Source: Trichomonas vaginalis G3 (lineage: Eukaryota > Parabasalia > Trichomonadida > Trichomonadidae). From it: 64,000 bases of DNA. Made by a program: the position numbers and the translations under genes. A model generated the notes under the pieces. It saw only the letters and a list, made by a program, of their open reading frames with translations. It did not search any database and had not been told where the DNA came from. Below are positions 49,458 to 59,083 of this stretch, in pieces. The stretch's first letter is position 1; every line of letters starts with the position of its first letter. The stretch covers positions 17,927,962 to 17,991,961 of the forward strand of contig NC_067208.1 of the NCBI RefSeq assembly GCF_026262505.1, written 5' to 3'.

Positions 49458-51032
49458 TTATTCCTCACTGTCGTCCGTAGCTAAGTTATAGTCATCTAAT
49501 CTTATTATGGGGATGCCATTAGCACGCACCTGAATGGCAAAGCAACAATCCCTCATAAATCCAATAAGTGGCTTTGGTACATTTTCAGTTGCTAGTTCAA
49601 TAGGTCCTTTAACAGACAATTTGTATGTTATTGGAGCAGTAGATGTTTGACCTTGCTGGAAGCAAAAGTCCACTTCTGTTGGAAAACCACATAAGAAATG
49701 TGTGTTGTCATAGCTATCCCATTTATGTTCCACACTACCATCATCCACCAATGACCTCATAACATCTTCATTAAATCCTATCATATCATTGTTTGTATTG
49801 CAGGCGTTCGCAACCATTTCATAAAATACAGGTCCATATGATTTTTCAGGTTCTGCAGGCATATTTCCATAAGCTCCCATGGAAAGCTGAAGATATTTAA
49901 ACTTAGGGTTCTCAAAATTAACATAATAGTTGTCTTTCTTTCTAAATAGTGCCCAAATACTTTTAACATTAATAGGCGTATAAGCTGCTGTAAATGTTGC
50001 ACTTGAACTATCTGTATTCTTTGAGAATGAACCGTCCATAGGAATCCAATCCATAACTTTAACAGGAAAACATAAAGCCTCGTTTGTATAATGTTCTACA
50101 AGTTCTGTATAAATGTTAGGGTCTAAAGAGAATGACTTTGGATGAATGAAACATTCATTAAAATCCATCTTTGTTCGAAATAGTTGCTGGGTTACAGTTG
50201 TAATAGTAACTGTTCCACTAGCTTCTACTGCCTTCGTTATCATAGTGAATGGTTCATTCCATGGAACAAATTTATTTGTCGGTGGATTTGAATCTGAAGC
50301 AAATGCAACTTTAAGAGTTGGATTGAAAGCAATGATATCATTTACAGATATAGATGTGCATTGTAAGGCGTCGCTACTGAACTTTACTTTAAGCTGAATG
50401 TTTCCTGCAAAAGCTGGAATAAATCGAATAGCTTCTAATGGAAGGAATCTTCTAACAGGAATTCTTAAACGAAGCTTAAAATCAAATGATTTTCCTGCTG
50501 TAATTGGACCACTAACAATTTGTCCTGTTCTGCATGTTCCCGAATGACTCCATACATCTTCATGTCGAGTCTTTGAGAAAACATCTACTTTCTTTATTTG
50601 TTCGGTAGTTTGTGAGTTTGAAGTTATATATGCTTCTTCTCTTGCGTTGTCTTGAGAATATACGATACGACCATTTGCAAGGATTTGATATCCAGCAACT
50701 GCATAGAAAGCGTCATCGAAACCAATCCAAAATCCTGGTGGGTTTGTTTTATTGGAACCTGAACCAATTTCTTTATCTACAATAAATTGACCTTCCATTT
50801 TATACGTAATGAATGTATTGTAAAGGTCCAACATATTTTCACCAGGAGGTGAGAGATTGAATGTTACCCATGTGTTATCTTTAGCAGTTCCAGGTTGTGA
50901 TGGAATCTTTGCGTCAGAATATTTTCTATTAGTGTCACCAATTTGAACTGCATTGTCTATGATATCGAAATATGAGCGAATCTGATGAATATGCTCTGCT
51001 GGAGTAAATTCGTTTAACTGTTCGTTCTGCAT
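49458..51032 (-). CDS. double-jelly-roll major capsid protein of Maverick B
   Basis: The intact protein has 524 residues. The N-terminal part has the conserved layout of Maverick capsid proteins, with a FNLSPPGENMLDLYNTFITY strand, then an IPVRRFLPLEAIRFIPAFAG strand near residue 190. The C-terminal half has a second beta-rich domain. It would form the trimeric hexon-like shell units of a virus-like particle (family knowledge). The damaged capsid gene of Maverick A (6928-8535) has the same landmarks. It is transcribed with 48999-49427 downstream and 51060-51494 upstream. Confidence 0.8.
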   Translation of the reverse strand: MQNEQLNEFTPAEHIHQIRSYFDIIDNAVQIGDTNRKYSDAKIPSQPGTAKDNTWVTFNLSPPGENMLDLYNTFITYKMEGQFIVDKEIGSGSNKTNPPGFWIGFDDAFYAVAGYQILANGRIVYSQDNAREEAYITSNSQTTEQIKKVDVFSKTRHEDVWSHSGTCRTGQIVSGPITAGKSFDFKLRLRIPVRRFLPLEAIRFIPAFAGNIQLKVKFSSDALQCTSISVNDIIAFNPTLKVAFASDSNPPTNKFVPWNEPFTMITKAVEASGTVTITTVTQQLFRTKMDFNECFIHPKSFSLDPNIYTELVEHYTNEALCFPVKVMDWIPMDGSFSKNTDSSSATFTAAYTPINVKSIWALFRKKDNYYVNFENPKFKYLQLSMGAYGNMPAEPEKSYGPVFYEMVANACNTNNDMIGFNEDVMRSLVDDGSVEHKWDSYDNTHFLCGFPTEVDFCFQQGQTSTAPITYKLSVKGPIELATENVPKPLIGFMRDCCFAIQVRANGIPIIRLDDYNLATDDSEE

Positions 51033-51059
51033 GTATTTACTTCAGATAAAAATATCTAT

Positions 51060-51494
51060 TTACTTCATTATTCTCACTCTTCTTCTTGGCATTCGTGGTG
51101 GAAGTTGTTTCTTGACATTTTCAATGAACTGTACATTCTCTTTTGTCTCAACTTCTTTCACTGGCGGGTCAGGATTCTTTGACTCGGTTTGTTTTTCAAT
51201 GAAATTCACGAACTTTGCAATAAGCTCTTGGTTCGTTATTGAAAGTACATCTGGCTTCTTTTCTTCTGGTTCTATTGGTGGCTCAGTTTGAACAGAAGGT
51301 TTTATATGGGCTTCGTGGACTTCACCCTTGCCATACACCTTAATGTTGTCGCTTTCTGCATTCGCTAATGGAACCTTTCTTTTTCTTACGTATATTTTAC
51401 CATCTTTACTCTGACTTACGTAATAGAAAGGATGTTGTATTCCTCTTGCGTCATTTAATATAATAGACTCTCGCTCTGATTTTGACAAGCTCAT
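51060..51494 (-). CDS. 144-aa protein with shared KDG-basic motif
   Basis: The N-terminal 45 residues carry SKSERESIILNDARG, then FYYVSQSKDGKIYVRKRK. This is the same layout as the 82-aa proteins and the gene split by the mariner. The middle is acidic and Pro-rich. The C-terminus is strongly basic (RMPRRRVRIMK). It lies 28 nt upstream of the capsid gene. A DNA-binding virion or core protein is possible, but the motif is not one that was recognised. Confidence 0.6.
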   Translation of the reverse strand: MSLSKSERESIILNDARGIQHPFYYVSQSKDGKIYVRKRKVPLANAESDNIKVYGKGEVHEAHIKPSVQTEPPIEPEEKKPDVLSITNQELIAKFVNFIEKQTESKNPDPPVKEVETKENVQFIENVKKQLPPRMPRRRVRIMK

Positions 51495-51539
51495 TTTACA
51501 TCGGTTAAAGTTTTAATTTTGTTTTTTATCTGCAGTCAA

Positions 51540-51773
51540 ATGACTCAGACAAGCCCTACGGACAAGACCCAAGGGGTCATAGATGTTGAAGCATTGAAGA
51601 AAGAAATTCGTGAGCAAATTTTATCCGAACTGAAGGAACAAAAACAAGAACAAAAGCCAGAGAGACCAAAGAGAAAACTTAGTGAAAAACAACTTGCTGC
51701 ATTAGCTGCTGGAAGACAAAAGAACCCACGTTTGCTGAAGAAAGCTAGAGAAAAGCTGAAGAAGAAAAGCTGA
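51540..51773 (+). CDS. 77-aa Lys-rich protein
   Basis: The start is MTQTSP at 51540, divergent from the 144-aa gene with 45 bp between. A helical Glu/Lys-rich segment leads to KRKLSEKQLAALAAGRQKNP and a very basic end (KKAREKLKKKS). Its composition fits a small DNA-condensing or DNA-binding protein. No family was recognised. Confidence 0.5.
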   Translation: MTQTSPTDKTQGVIDVEALKKEIREQILSELKEQKQEQKPERPKRKLSEKQLAALAAGRQKNPRLLKKAREKLKKKS

Positions 51774-51813
51774 AGCAAAGAAAGAGTAAATGGTTTATTT
51801 TTATCCGAATTAA

Positions 51814-52669
51814 ATGTATAGACAAATACCTTTATCTGTTGCGTTCAGTAGTGAAAACCCTGACGTCAAAATAAAGGGGAACAGAGTAACGTTTAAGTTT
51901 CCAACAGACTGGATTGTGAACATAAATGAAGAGAAGTACATTGGCATAACATATGTATATAACACGTGCTTTCAGAAAGGTTGACTTTATACTTCAAGTC
52001 GAGATAGAAAATGACGAACAGTCTTTAAGCGCCCAAAACATTCACATATACAAATACTTTAAAGACGATACAACATTGCAACAATGTATGATTTCATTTA
52101 ATGAGATGTTCGAGAAAAAGTTCAACATTGAAGTACAAACTTTACAGCCTTTACGTGAGTTTCTTGCACAACTGAAAGAAGAAGGTAGTCAGCCACAACT
52201 TATAGACTTTCATTATGAATTTAATGAAAATGAAGATGGAACTCATGACTGTCAATTCATTGTATTCTCACCATTCAATGAAGTAGCTAAAAAGAAAGAA
52301 AATTCATTACGTATAAGATTTCAAATCTCTGAACCAAGTGATGATTTCAAGAATGTTTTCAATTATGATGCAATGCTTCCGAGGAAAAATGAATTTTCCG
52401 AAATTAGATTTCCAGGTATTTGGGATAGAAAACAAGCAATATTATATTCAAACCTAAGTAAAGGAGTTGAAAATGAGTTCATTGGTCATACAAGAACTTC
52501 ACCACTTCCTAACCCTAAATACTATAAATTAACTGGCTTCAATCGTGAGTTTTGGATAGACATGTTCTCCACTCATGACCATAAAGCACCTGTTTTGCTA
52601 CCTCCAGACCATAAGGACTGTCTCTACATTGAAGCACAACTCTTAAACTCTACCATCGCAGTATTGTAA
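51814..52669 (+). pseudogene. probable minor capsid (penton-like) protein of Maverick B, one frameshift
   Basis: Reading from ATG 51814 gives about 55 coding-like residues (MYRQIPLSVAFSSENPDVKI...) before a stop at 51982. The sequence continues in another frame from about 51950 to 52669. One indel near 51950 explains this. The full product would be about 285 residues. It is beta-rich, and its C-terminal part reads FWIDMFSTHDHKAPVLLPP then a final strand, reminiscent of the last strands of penton-type proteins. Its place near the capsid gene supports a minor capsid role. Identification is tentative. Confidence 0.45.
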
Positions 52670-52729
52670 ATGACCTCATGGGCTTATTTTTATCACGAAT
52701 GACCTCATTGCTGACAAAAATAAATGACC

Positions 52730-55700
52730 TCAGAACTTCAACTTACGAATAAAGCTTGTTTTAGTCGTTATTGAGAAGTTAAACTTTTCAGCAAAGCAAG
52801 GACTAGAAGACTTACATAAGTCAAATCCAATCTCTTGACCATCATGAAGTGCTTTGTAAAGTTTCATTAAACTGAACTCAGAGTCTTTGTCAAATTTTCC
52901 TTGCGGAACCATTAAACCTTTATCTTCATCATAGAAACACTGAACAGAGTCAGGAAACATTTCATTAGCGGTTAAAGCAATAACATCTTGCTTCACGCCT
53001 TTCATTCTGCAGTGAAATGCAACTTCATTTAAATCATTCGTGAGTAAGTCTATGTAAGTCTTCTTTCCACAAAATATTGACTTGTATGCTAAACTTTGTT
53101 TATCTTTTGTGATTTCTGCAAAGTCGCTATGAAATTGACCAAGGTTTTTACCAATGAGAACTCTTCCATAACGCTTCTCAAACTCTTCAGCTAAACGAGG
53201 GATATCTTCATTGTAGAGATGCATACTGTCCGTATCGCTATAAAAGATGTCCATTCCTAAGTCCTCAGCAGTACAGAATACTTCACACATTATTCTCTTC
53301 GACATAGACAGAATGTTAACACCAAGTGGACAGAAGTTAAAGTGTCTGCAAATGCTTTTCGTTAGCTTGAAAATAGTTTTATCTGAACCATCCAAACCTT
53401 CGAACTTCACTATATGGTTGTAGTTTCTGATGGCATATCTTATAGCATCTTTGTCATTTACTATGGTTATTTTTGACTCAATAGGAGATAGAATAGTTTT
53501 GCCATAAATACTGTTCAGAATGAGCTTTATATTTTCTTGCAAAGGATTTCCTTCTTTCTTATACTTTAACCTTAACTCAAACAACTTCTTTACTTCATCT
53601 CTTATTCTAATATCTCTGTTTCCATCGTAATAGTATCCTTGCAACACTTCACATTTGACACCTTGATATTTTATGAGGTCTTGTAATGTTATATGGTCAA
53701 CATACATTAAACAGCAAGTGTTTGAACTTCTGGGAACGTTAAGTTCTGGATTTAGTTCAGGGTCACAAACTATTAAAGGAAAGTGTCTATGTATTCCAAT
53801 CTCTGTTATCTTAATGAGAACAAAGAAGCCAGACATAAACTTTTCACCAATGGGTTCCTTTTGGTCGTCATCGAATAAATGTCTCATGAGATACTCTGTG
53901 CTTAACATTTCTTTCTTCATAACCTTTGGAATACCTTCTAAAGTATAAAGTCTTGCTATAGCTGATGGATATAATGAAACAGCGTCGAAGTCAGCAATGA
54001 GTTTCTTTTCACTCTTTTGTTTCATGTTATCTGACAGCATACATCTTCCACCTTGAATACAGCGTGAAATAAATTCTCTTGGTTTATTTGAGAGGTCATA
54101 TAAATTTCCATTCGGGAAGTACACTCTGTTCTCAAATAATTTGTTAGCAATTGAACAAATGCTAACGTAATAATAAACGTTTAAATCAAACTCTTTCAAT
54201 ATATCATTTCTGAACTTAACAAAACCTTCTCTTAAAATTCTTACATCTTGTTTGCAATAGAATGTGCTATATTTTTCTAAGTCGAAGTGGTTCTCATCTA
54301 TTCTGCAACCTTTGATGGAATCTATGTTTTTCATGAACGTATCAATATCTTTTACAAACTTACACGCTTCAGAAATGACACCAGTTCTGTTGTCATTTGC
54401 TAACAAAACACTGCTGTAGTAGTTATATGGAAATACTTCTTTCGGTCCTGTTTGTAAGTTAAACATAGCAGGAAATAGTTTAAGCTTCTTATTTATAACA
54501 CTGTAAGAGTCTTTTATAATAATTGCCCTTCCTTTATATAAGCCAGTTATTTGCATTGTTCGTGAACCTTTAATGATGGGAGTTCCTTTCACTTCTGTCA
54601 TGTGTCTTAAGATGAAGTTTATCATAACTGAGGTTATGGAAATATATTAAACTCTTGTCAGGAAGTCGTTCCAAAAATTCTGTTGCACAGTTCTGGCCCC
54701 AAATGCTTTCACTCACTGAACCATCTTCACTGTCGTAACATATGTTAAAAGCTTTATGAAAGCCATCGGTACTGCACTCAAAGTCAGCAAAGAAAACGTG
54801 CTCAGGAATGAACTTGCACTTATTTTTATTTACTTCTTTTGACTCGGCTTTCTTCTTCAGTTGTACACAATACTTTGGAGCATATGACAAGTCTTTAAAT
54901 GGTGCAAGGTTCTGTTTATATAAGTCAGTCGTATATGTGAAAAGTTCTCCATAAGAAATAGGTTCGAAATATTTGCACTCCCACAATGTTTTCATAACAT
55001 CCCATAACGGTGTTGTTCTATCATAACGAACTACATATTTATATTCTCTCTTTGTATAAATCTTCATTTGTTTCTCAATGTTCATTCCACCACAAGCTTT
55101 GAGAATTTCTTTGTAATTTCTGACGAAATATGTTGTCATTGGTAATCTTTCGTTTAGCATGTAGTGGTCTTCAACAAGAAGTAAGTCAATAGTTCGAACA
55201 GTTTCACATTCTTTTGGTATGTATCTCTTTATTTCATTATGTCTTGAGTCATTGAAATAACCAATGGTAACATTAAATGCTATACCTGTTGCGTCAGAAA
55301 TTTCTTGTACTTTACTTTGAGGAAAGTCTCTAACACGAATGACTTCTCTCATGTGGTCAATAGTCTCTCCATCTACTCCAGCCTGAATGCAAGCATAAAC
55401 GAAACAATTGTCTTCTGTCATAAGTGCTGCAGTTCTTTTGTTCAATTCATTGAAGATTTGGTAGCGTTCAAGATTTATAGGTAATGTGCAAAGATACTTC
55501 CAGAACTGACCGCTTCTCTTCTTATAAAACTTCTTTTCACCATTATCTTTCCAAAAGCTTTCTATAAGTGCTGGGTTTCCTGTTTGCTTAAGAGCTTCCA
55601 AAATGGCTTTCTGGTCATTTGTCAGTGTGCTTTCATCTCTATATGGTCTCTTTTTTGGTTTGCCTTTCTTTACATCTGACATCGTTAAGCCTTCATATTC

Positions 55701-55898
55701 TGTTAAATCATACATCTTTATTTCGGTAAGATTCTTTATGTTTGTCAAGAAGAAGTCATAGTGCATTTCAACAATACCTGCAGCATTTGCTTCTATCTCT
55801 GATATAAAGTTCTCCTTCAAGAGCTGATGTAGTAATGTTCCAATATTATTGAGGTTTAACGTAGAACATTCATACTTTCCACCAAGTTTATATACCAT
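52730..55898 (-). pseudogene. family B DNA polymerase of Maverick B, one frameshift
   Basis: The N-terminal frame (55898-54570) has a Cys/His domain (DNCFVYACIQAG, LLLVEDHYMLNERL), then exonuclease motif I (ADFECS) and motif II (YFHNLSYD). A one-base shift at about 54570-54625 leads to the second frame (54625-52730) with exonuclease III (YCKQDV), polymerase motif A (DFDAVSLYPS), motif B (KLILNSIYG) and motif C (YSDTDS). Together they give about 1,050 residues, the usual size for Maverick PolB, which is thought to be protein-primed. All catalytic residues are present, so only the shift separates it from a working gene. It could be a consensus error. Confidence 0.9.
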
Positions 55899-55914
55899 CC
55901 ATCTTTGTTGGAGT

Positions 55915-56502
55915 TTATTTTAATTTCTCTAAGAGTCTCATGAAAACCTTACCGAAATGTTTGTGTAAGTAGTCTCTGTTTGGTTCATCTAAAGCTTCGA
56001 TGTTAAAGTCAATGAGTCTATTGCCTGACTTCACATTTCTCTTCCTATTCTCTTCATCTTTCTTTAACCATCTCTCACCTTCTTTTGGTTTGTCGTCAAT
56101 GGAACGAAGGACATCGTTAGCTTTGCGAACTTGTTCTATAGCGCTCTTCAACATCTCTCTTCTCTGTTGTTTCAGTGTGTCGTCTCTTCTTCTTGTTTCA
56201 CCAACGTTTGCATGTGTTATGTCAAACATTTCTCTTCTTACTTCATGAGGTACTGAACGTCTATGATATAAGTCAATAGCAACGTCATTTAAAGGAAATG
56301 CTCTTGCATGGACTTCGTCCTCGCCGCGTTGCGGCTTTATGAACTCATGAATTCTATCATAACTTATTGCACCATTATAGTCTTTAATGAAGTCAGCGAG
56401 TGCTTTTTTGTTTGTTGCGTAATGCTTTGCAACATCTATGTTAGCTTCTGTAAGAAGTTGTTTTATTTCCGAGTGTTCCAACTTAGACAACTTCCGATAC
56501 AT
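55915..56502 (-). CDS. 195-aa hypothetical protein upstream of PolB
   Basis: The intact protein is Arg/Lys/Glu-rich and mostly helical, with an RREMLKSAIEQVRKANDVLR segment. It lies 16 nt upstream of the polymerase on the same strand. By position it could be a terminal-protein primer or a polymerase partner, but no motif supports either. No family was recognised. Confidence 0.55.
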   Translation of the reverse strand: MYRKLSKLEHSEIKQLLTEANIDVAKHYATNKKALADFIKDYNGAISYDRIHEFIKPQRGEDEVHARAFPLNDVAIDLYHRRSVPHEVRREMFDITHANVGETRRRDDTLKQQRREMLKSAIEQVRKANDVLRSIDDKPKEGERWLKKDEENRKRNVKSGNRLIDFNIEALDEPNRDYLHKHFGKVFMRLLEKLK

Positions 56503-56593
56503 CTTTAGTAGGAAATAAAAAAAATATTTTTTGAAAAAATTAGATTAGATTTTTTTAAGTTATTTTTCAAAATAATTTAATATTTTTATTTTA

Positions 56594-57067
56594 ATGAAAC
56601 ACATGCAAGATTGCAAGTTCTTTTCATACAATGCTCTCGCTACTGCCATCAAGAATGAGTTCAATAATGCTTCAAATGTTAATGTTATCTTTAACAAGAA
56701 GTTTGTGAAAGAATCTAAGTTTGGTCAGTATGTCAGACCATTAGCTATCGTCATTGACCGCAAACGTTATACTTCACAAGAGTTAGCAGTAGTTTTGAAA
56801 CAAAAGAGTTTCTTCGTGAATGTCAAAGATACACACTATACTGTTATAAAGAACTCTAACATTGACTTCTTCAGTATTGCTTTAAATCTTTCCGAACAGA
56901 AAGAATATAAGAAAGGTGAAACAAATGTGAAATATTATCCTTCATCTCTGAAGACAATAACGAACAAAGATGTTATACAGAAATTCTTACCAAAGGTTGA
57001 AGAAGCTTCTATTGACATTGACGAAGGAAGTGAAATGGTTGAAGAAATAGACCCTGAAGCTATTTAA
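56594..57067 (+). CDS. 157-aa hypothetical protein with acidic tail
   Basis: The intact plus-strand gene is divergent from the 195-aa gene. The body is basic and mixed alpha/beta. The tail is acidic (EEASIDIDEGSEMVEEIDPEAI). An acidic tail on a small basic protein of a replicating element suggests a single-stranded DNA-binding protein, like the 139-aa protein of Maverick A. A second in-frame ATG at 56603 is also possible as a start. Confidence 0.55.
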   Translation: MKHMQDCKFFSYNALATAIKNEFNNASNVNVIFNKKFVKESKFGQYVRPLAIVIDRKRYTSQELAVVLKQKSFFVNVKDTHYTVIKNSNIDFFSIALNLSEQKEYKKGETNVKYYPSSLKTITNKDVIQKFLPKVEEASIDIDEGSEMVEEIDPEAI

Positions 57068-57085
57068 GCAAAAATATATTTTTGG

Positions 57086-57301
57086 TTAGTCTTCATATGG
57101 ATATTTTACAACAATTCCCCAATGTATAAACTTTTCATACGCTTTTTCATAAGCTTTATATACCTTCAGAAATTTTGCATAATCTTTAGAAGCATTTAGA
57201 TATTGTTTAAATGCTTTGTATGTCTTCAGAAATTTTGCATAATCTTTTACATGTTGTTCGTTCTCTTCTTCTGTCATGAGTTCCGAATATTCTAAATTCA
57301 T
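57086..57301 (-). CDS. 71-aa repeat-containing hypothetical protein
   Basis: The small protein has an internal duplication: KDYAKFLKTYKAFKQYL and KDYAKFLKVYKAYEKAY. It is Lys/Tyr-rich and helical. It converges on the 157-aa gene. No family was recognised. Confidence 0.5.
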   Translation of the reverse strand: MNLEYSELMTEEENEQHVKDYAKFLKTYKAFKQYLNASKDYAKFLKVYKAYEKAYEKFIHWGIVVKYPYED

Positions 57302-57357
57302 GTTCTTTCATATGAGATAAAATTTTATAAAAAAAAATAAAATTAGCTTAGATTTTT

Positions 57358-58203
57358 TTATTCTTCCTCTTTGAAGTTATCGAAATATTCTGTTATTTTT
57401 TCCTTCAGTAATGGTAAGTCTTCTTTGAATGTAAGTATTGTGCAACCTTTGATGTCATAGTGTGTTTGAGGAAGAGTATTTTTGACAATTTCCTTTATTT
57501 GCTCATTCGGTGTCATTGAAATCGGTAAGTTTTCACGATAGAACCAGTTTCTGTCAGATTTATATATTTTAGCTAAGTCATAAAAGCTTTTGTTGTTTCT
57601 TCTGACTAAATGTAACATAACCATATCTTTATCTTCTTCTTTCTCCAACTCTTCAGTATAAATCATATACTTATAACTCTTTTCCTTTCCTTTTGGTACT
57701 GAACGCGGTATTCTTTTCTGTATGCTTTTGTCTTTGGATTCAATGACTTCATCTTTTGCTTGAAGTTTCTTTTCCATCTCTCCACGTTCTGCTTTATATA
57801 GTTCATCTAACATCATGAAAATATAACAAGCATAACGAGGTGAAGCCCACATTGCTACAGCGTTTACTAAAAGTCTATGAACATAATAACCTTTCAAACC
57901 AGGAGCCAAATTCTTGCGATTTTCGTACGGAATCTCTTCTCTCGGTTTTCCGAGGGAAGCAATCATATGAGGAAATTCTTCTAAAAGTTCTTTTGTCTGT
58001 TGGTTTTCAAACCAATGATATGCTTGCTTTGTAGAACGAAGAGCATTCATTATACTTTGCATTTGGTACATGTCATCTTTGACTGAACGAATGAGACGTA
58101 ACTGTTTGTTATACTGTATGTACTCGTATTCTTCATTTATAGCTTCATGGACTATAACTGTTGTTGTGTTCTCTGATGTTGACATTACTGTCTTTACATA
58201 CAA
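57358..58203 (-). CDS. KilA-N domain protein of Maverick B
   Basis: The intact protein has 281 residues. Residues about 55-135 form a KilA-N-type DNA-binding domain, with TKQAYHWFENQQ, then GLKGYYVHRLLVNAVAMWAS and PRYACYIFMMLDELY. A coiled coil (about 135-165) follows, and then a C-terminal domain with FYDLAKIYKSDRNWFYREN. Such proteins are common in large DNA viruses and phages and bind DNA. An alternative start at MSTSEN (58185) is possible. Pieces of this gene recur in the repeat arrays of element C and after the gap. Confidence 0.75.
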   Translation of the reverse strand: MYVKTVMSTSENTTTVIVHEAINEEYEYIQYNKQLRLIRSVKDDMYQMQSIMNALRSTKQAYHWFENQQTKELLEEFPHMIASLGKPREEIPYENRKNLAPGLKGYYVHRLLVNAVAMWASPRYACYIFMMLDELYKAERGEMEKKLQAKDEVIESKDKSIQKRIPRSVPKGKEKSYKYMIYTEELEKEEDKDMVMLHLVRRNNKSFYDLAKIYKSDRNWFYRENLPISMTPNEQIKEIVKNTLPQTHYDIKGCTILTFKEDLPLLKEKITEYFDNFKEEE

Positions 58204-58294
58204 AATAAAAAAATTTGTTAGAAAAAAATTAGCGTTATTTTTCTAACTAAGGAAATTCATGATTTTTGTGCTGAATTCAATAAAAATAATTTTT

Positions 58295-58330
58295 AGGTGA
58301 AGAGGTGAGATTTCACCTGTTTTTTCACCT
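58295..58330 (-). terminator. AGATCT-type hairpin variant after the zinc-motif gene
   Basis: AGGTGAAGAGGTGAGATTTC and its near-complement form a hairpin with AGATTT at the centre, 19 nt beyond the stop at 58350. The spacing matches that seen after the 82-aa genes, although the gene is unrelated. Confidence 0.55.
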
Positions 58331-58349
58331 AATTTTTCACCTCTTTTTT

Positions 58350-58685
58350 TCACAAGCGTTTTACATGAATTGTACGATGTATATTTGAAATCCTAAACAG
58401 TTTTGTAGCTTCTATTTCTTCTTTTAGTACATCGAATGTTTTAACAATGCCGAAAGTCTCTTTATATTTCTTCTTGACGTCAGACAGAAGGAAATCTTCT
58501 GCTGTTGGATAGTTTTTATTAAGAAATGTCAACATATCCATTTTATCTTCTGCTGGCTTTTCTGCTTCTTTCTTTAAGTCTGCATAGTCGTTTCGCATTC
58601 TTTCTATCTCTTTGACTGAGTAGTTATATTTTCTTATTGCTGCTTTACATTTTGAACATTGCGGCATCGTTTTTGCGTTATACAT
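58350..58685 (-). CDS. 111-aa protein with one CxxC motif and coiled coil
   Basis: An N-terminal CSKCKAAIRKYNY is followed by a coiled-coil helix and a C-terminal helical domain (TFLNKNYPTAEDFLLSDVKKKY and onward). A second start at MPQCSK (58667) is possible. The lone CxxC could form a zinc site in a dimer. No family was recognised. Confidence 0.5.
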   Translation of the reverse strand: MYNAKTMPQCSKCKAAIRKYNYSVKEIERMRNDYADLKKEAEKPAEDKMDMLTFLNKNYPTAEDFLLSDVKKKYKETFGIVKTFDVLKEEIEATKLFRISNIHRTIHVKRL

Positions 58686-58718
58686 TGAAATAAAACCAGC
58701 TAAACAACTAAGGCGTCA

Positions 58719-58744
58719 ATGGTTTTCTTTAACTCAAAAGCTGC
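58719..58744 (+). CDS. possible gene start cut by the gap
   Basis: An ATG at 58719 begins MVFFNSKA and runs into the N run. It is divergent from the 111-aa gene by 33 bp. Too little is left to say more. Confidence 0.25.
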
Positions 58745-58844
58745 NNNNNNNNNNNNNNNNNNNNNNNNNNNNNNNNNNNNNNNNNNNNNNNNNNNNNNNN
58801 NNNNNNNNNNNNNNNNNNNNNNNNNNNNNNNNNNNNNNNNNNNN
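58745..58844. other. assembly gap of 100 N
   Basis: Exactly 100 N, a conventional scaffold gap of unknown true size. Sequence on the two sides need not be neighbours in the genome: the left side is Maverick B and the right side is element-C-like repeat array. Confidence 0.99.
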
Positions 58845-59083
58845 GTCAAGCCAAAAGTGGCTCGACCTCAAAACAAACATTTTATGAGCTTACTAAGGCA
58901 TTTATGAATGAATTCAAAGGTATTTGCATACATCCTGACCTCGCTTCATTTTGTTGCTGAATGGTGCTCTGTAAAGTATGCATTTTATGTCAAAGATATT
59001 ATGGACTCCATAGATAAGAAAGTTCATGAGAAGTTAGATGAAGAAGAACTCGAAGATACAGTAGAGAATGCAAAACATTTTTG
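58845..59083 (+). pseudogene. KilA-N fragment after the gap, frameshifted
   Basis: This is the 98-codon fragment with its first part lost in the gap. An inserted base near 58943 (CTCGCTTCATT for CTCGTTCATT) breaks the frame. The AGATCT-centred palindrome follows at 59083-59108. Confidence 0.6.

Larger units (their letters stand above)
47855..58744. mobile_element. Maverick B, left part, cut by the assembly gap
   Basis: The terminus is AGTTAGTATCCC at 47855, with terminal sequence related to that of element C. Gene content is double-jelly-roll capsid, probable minor capsid, PolB with exonuclease, KilA-N protein and small genes. Integrase and packaging ATPase are not in the visible part and would lie beyond the N gap. 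It is inserted in the last visible gene of Maverick A. The possible duplication TTCCT (47850-47854) cannot be confirmed because the other end is missing. Confidence 0.8.
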
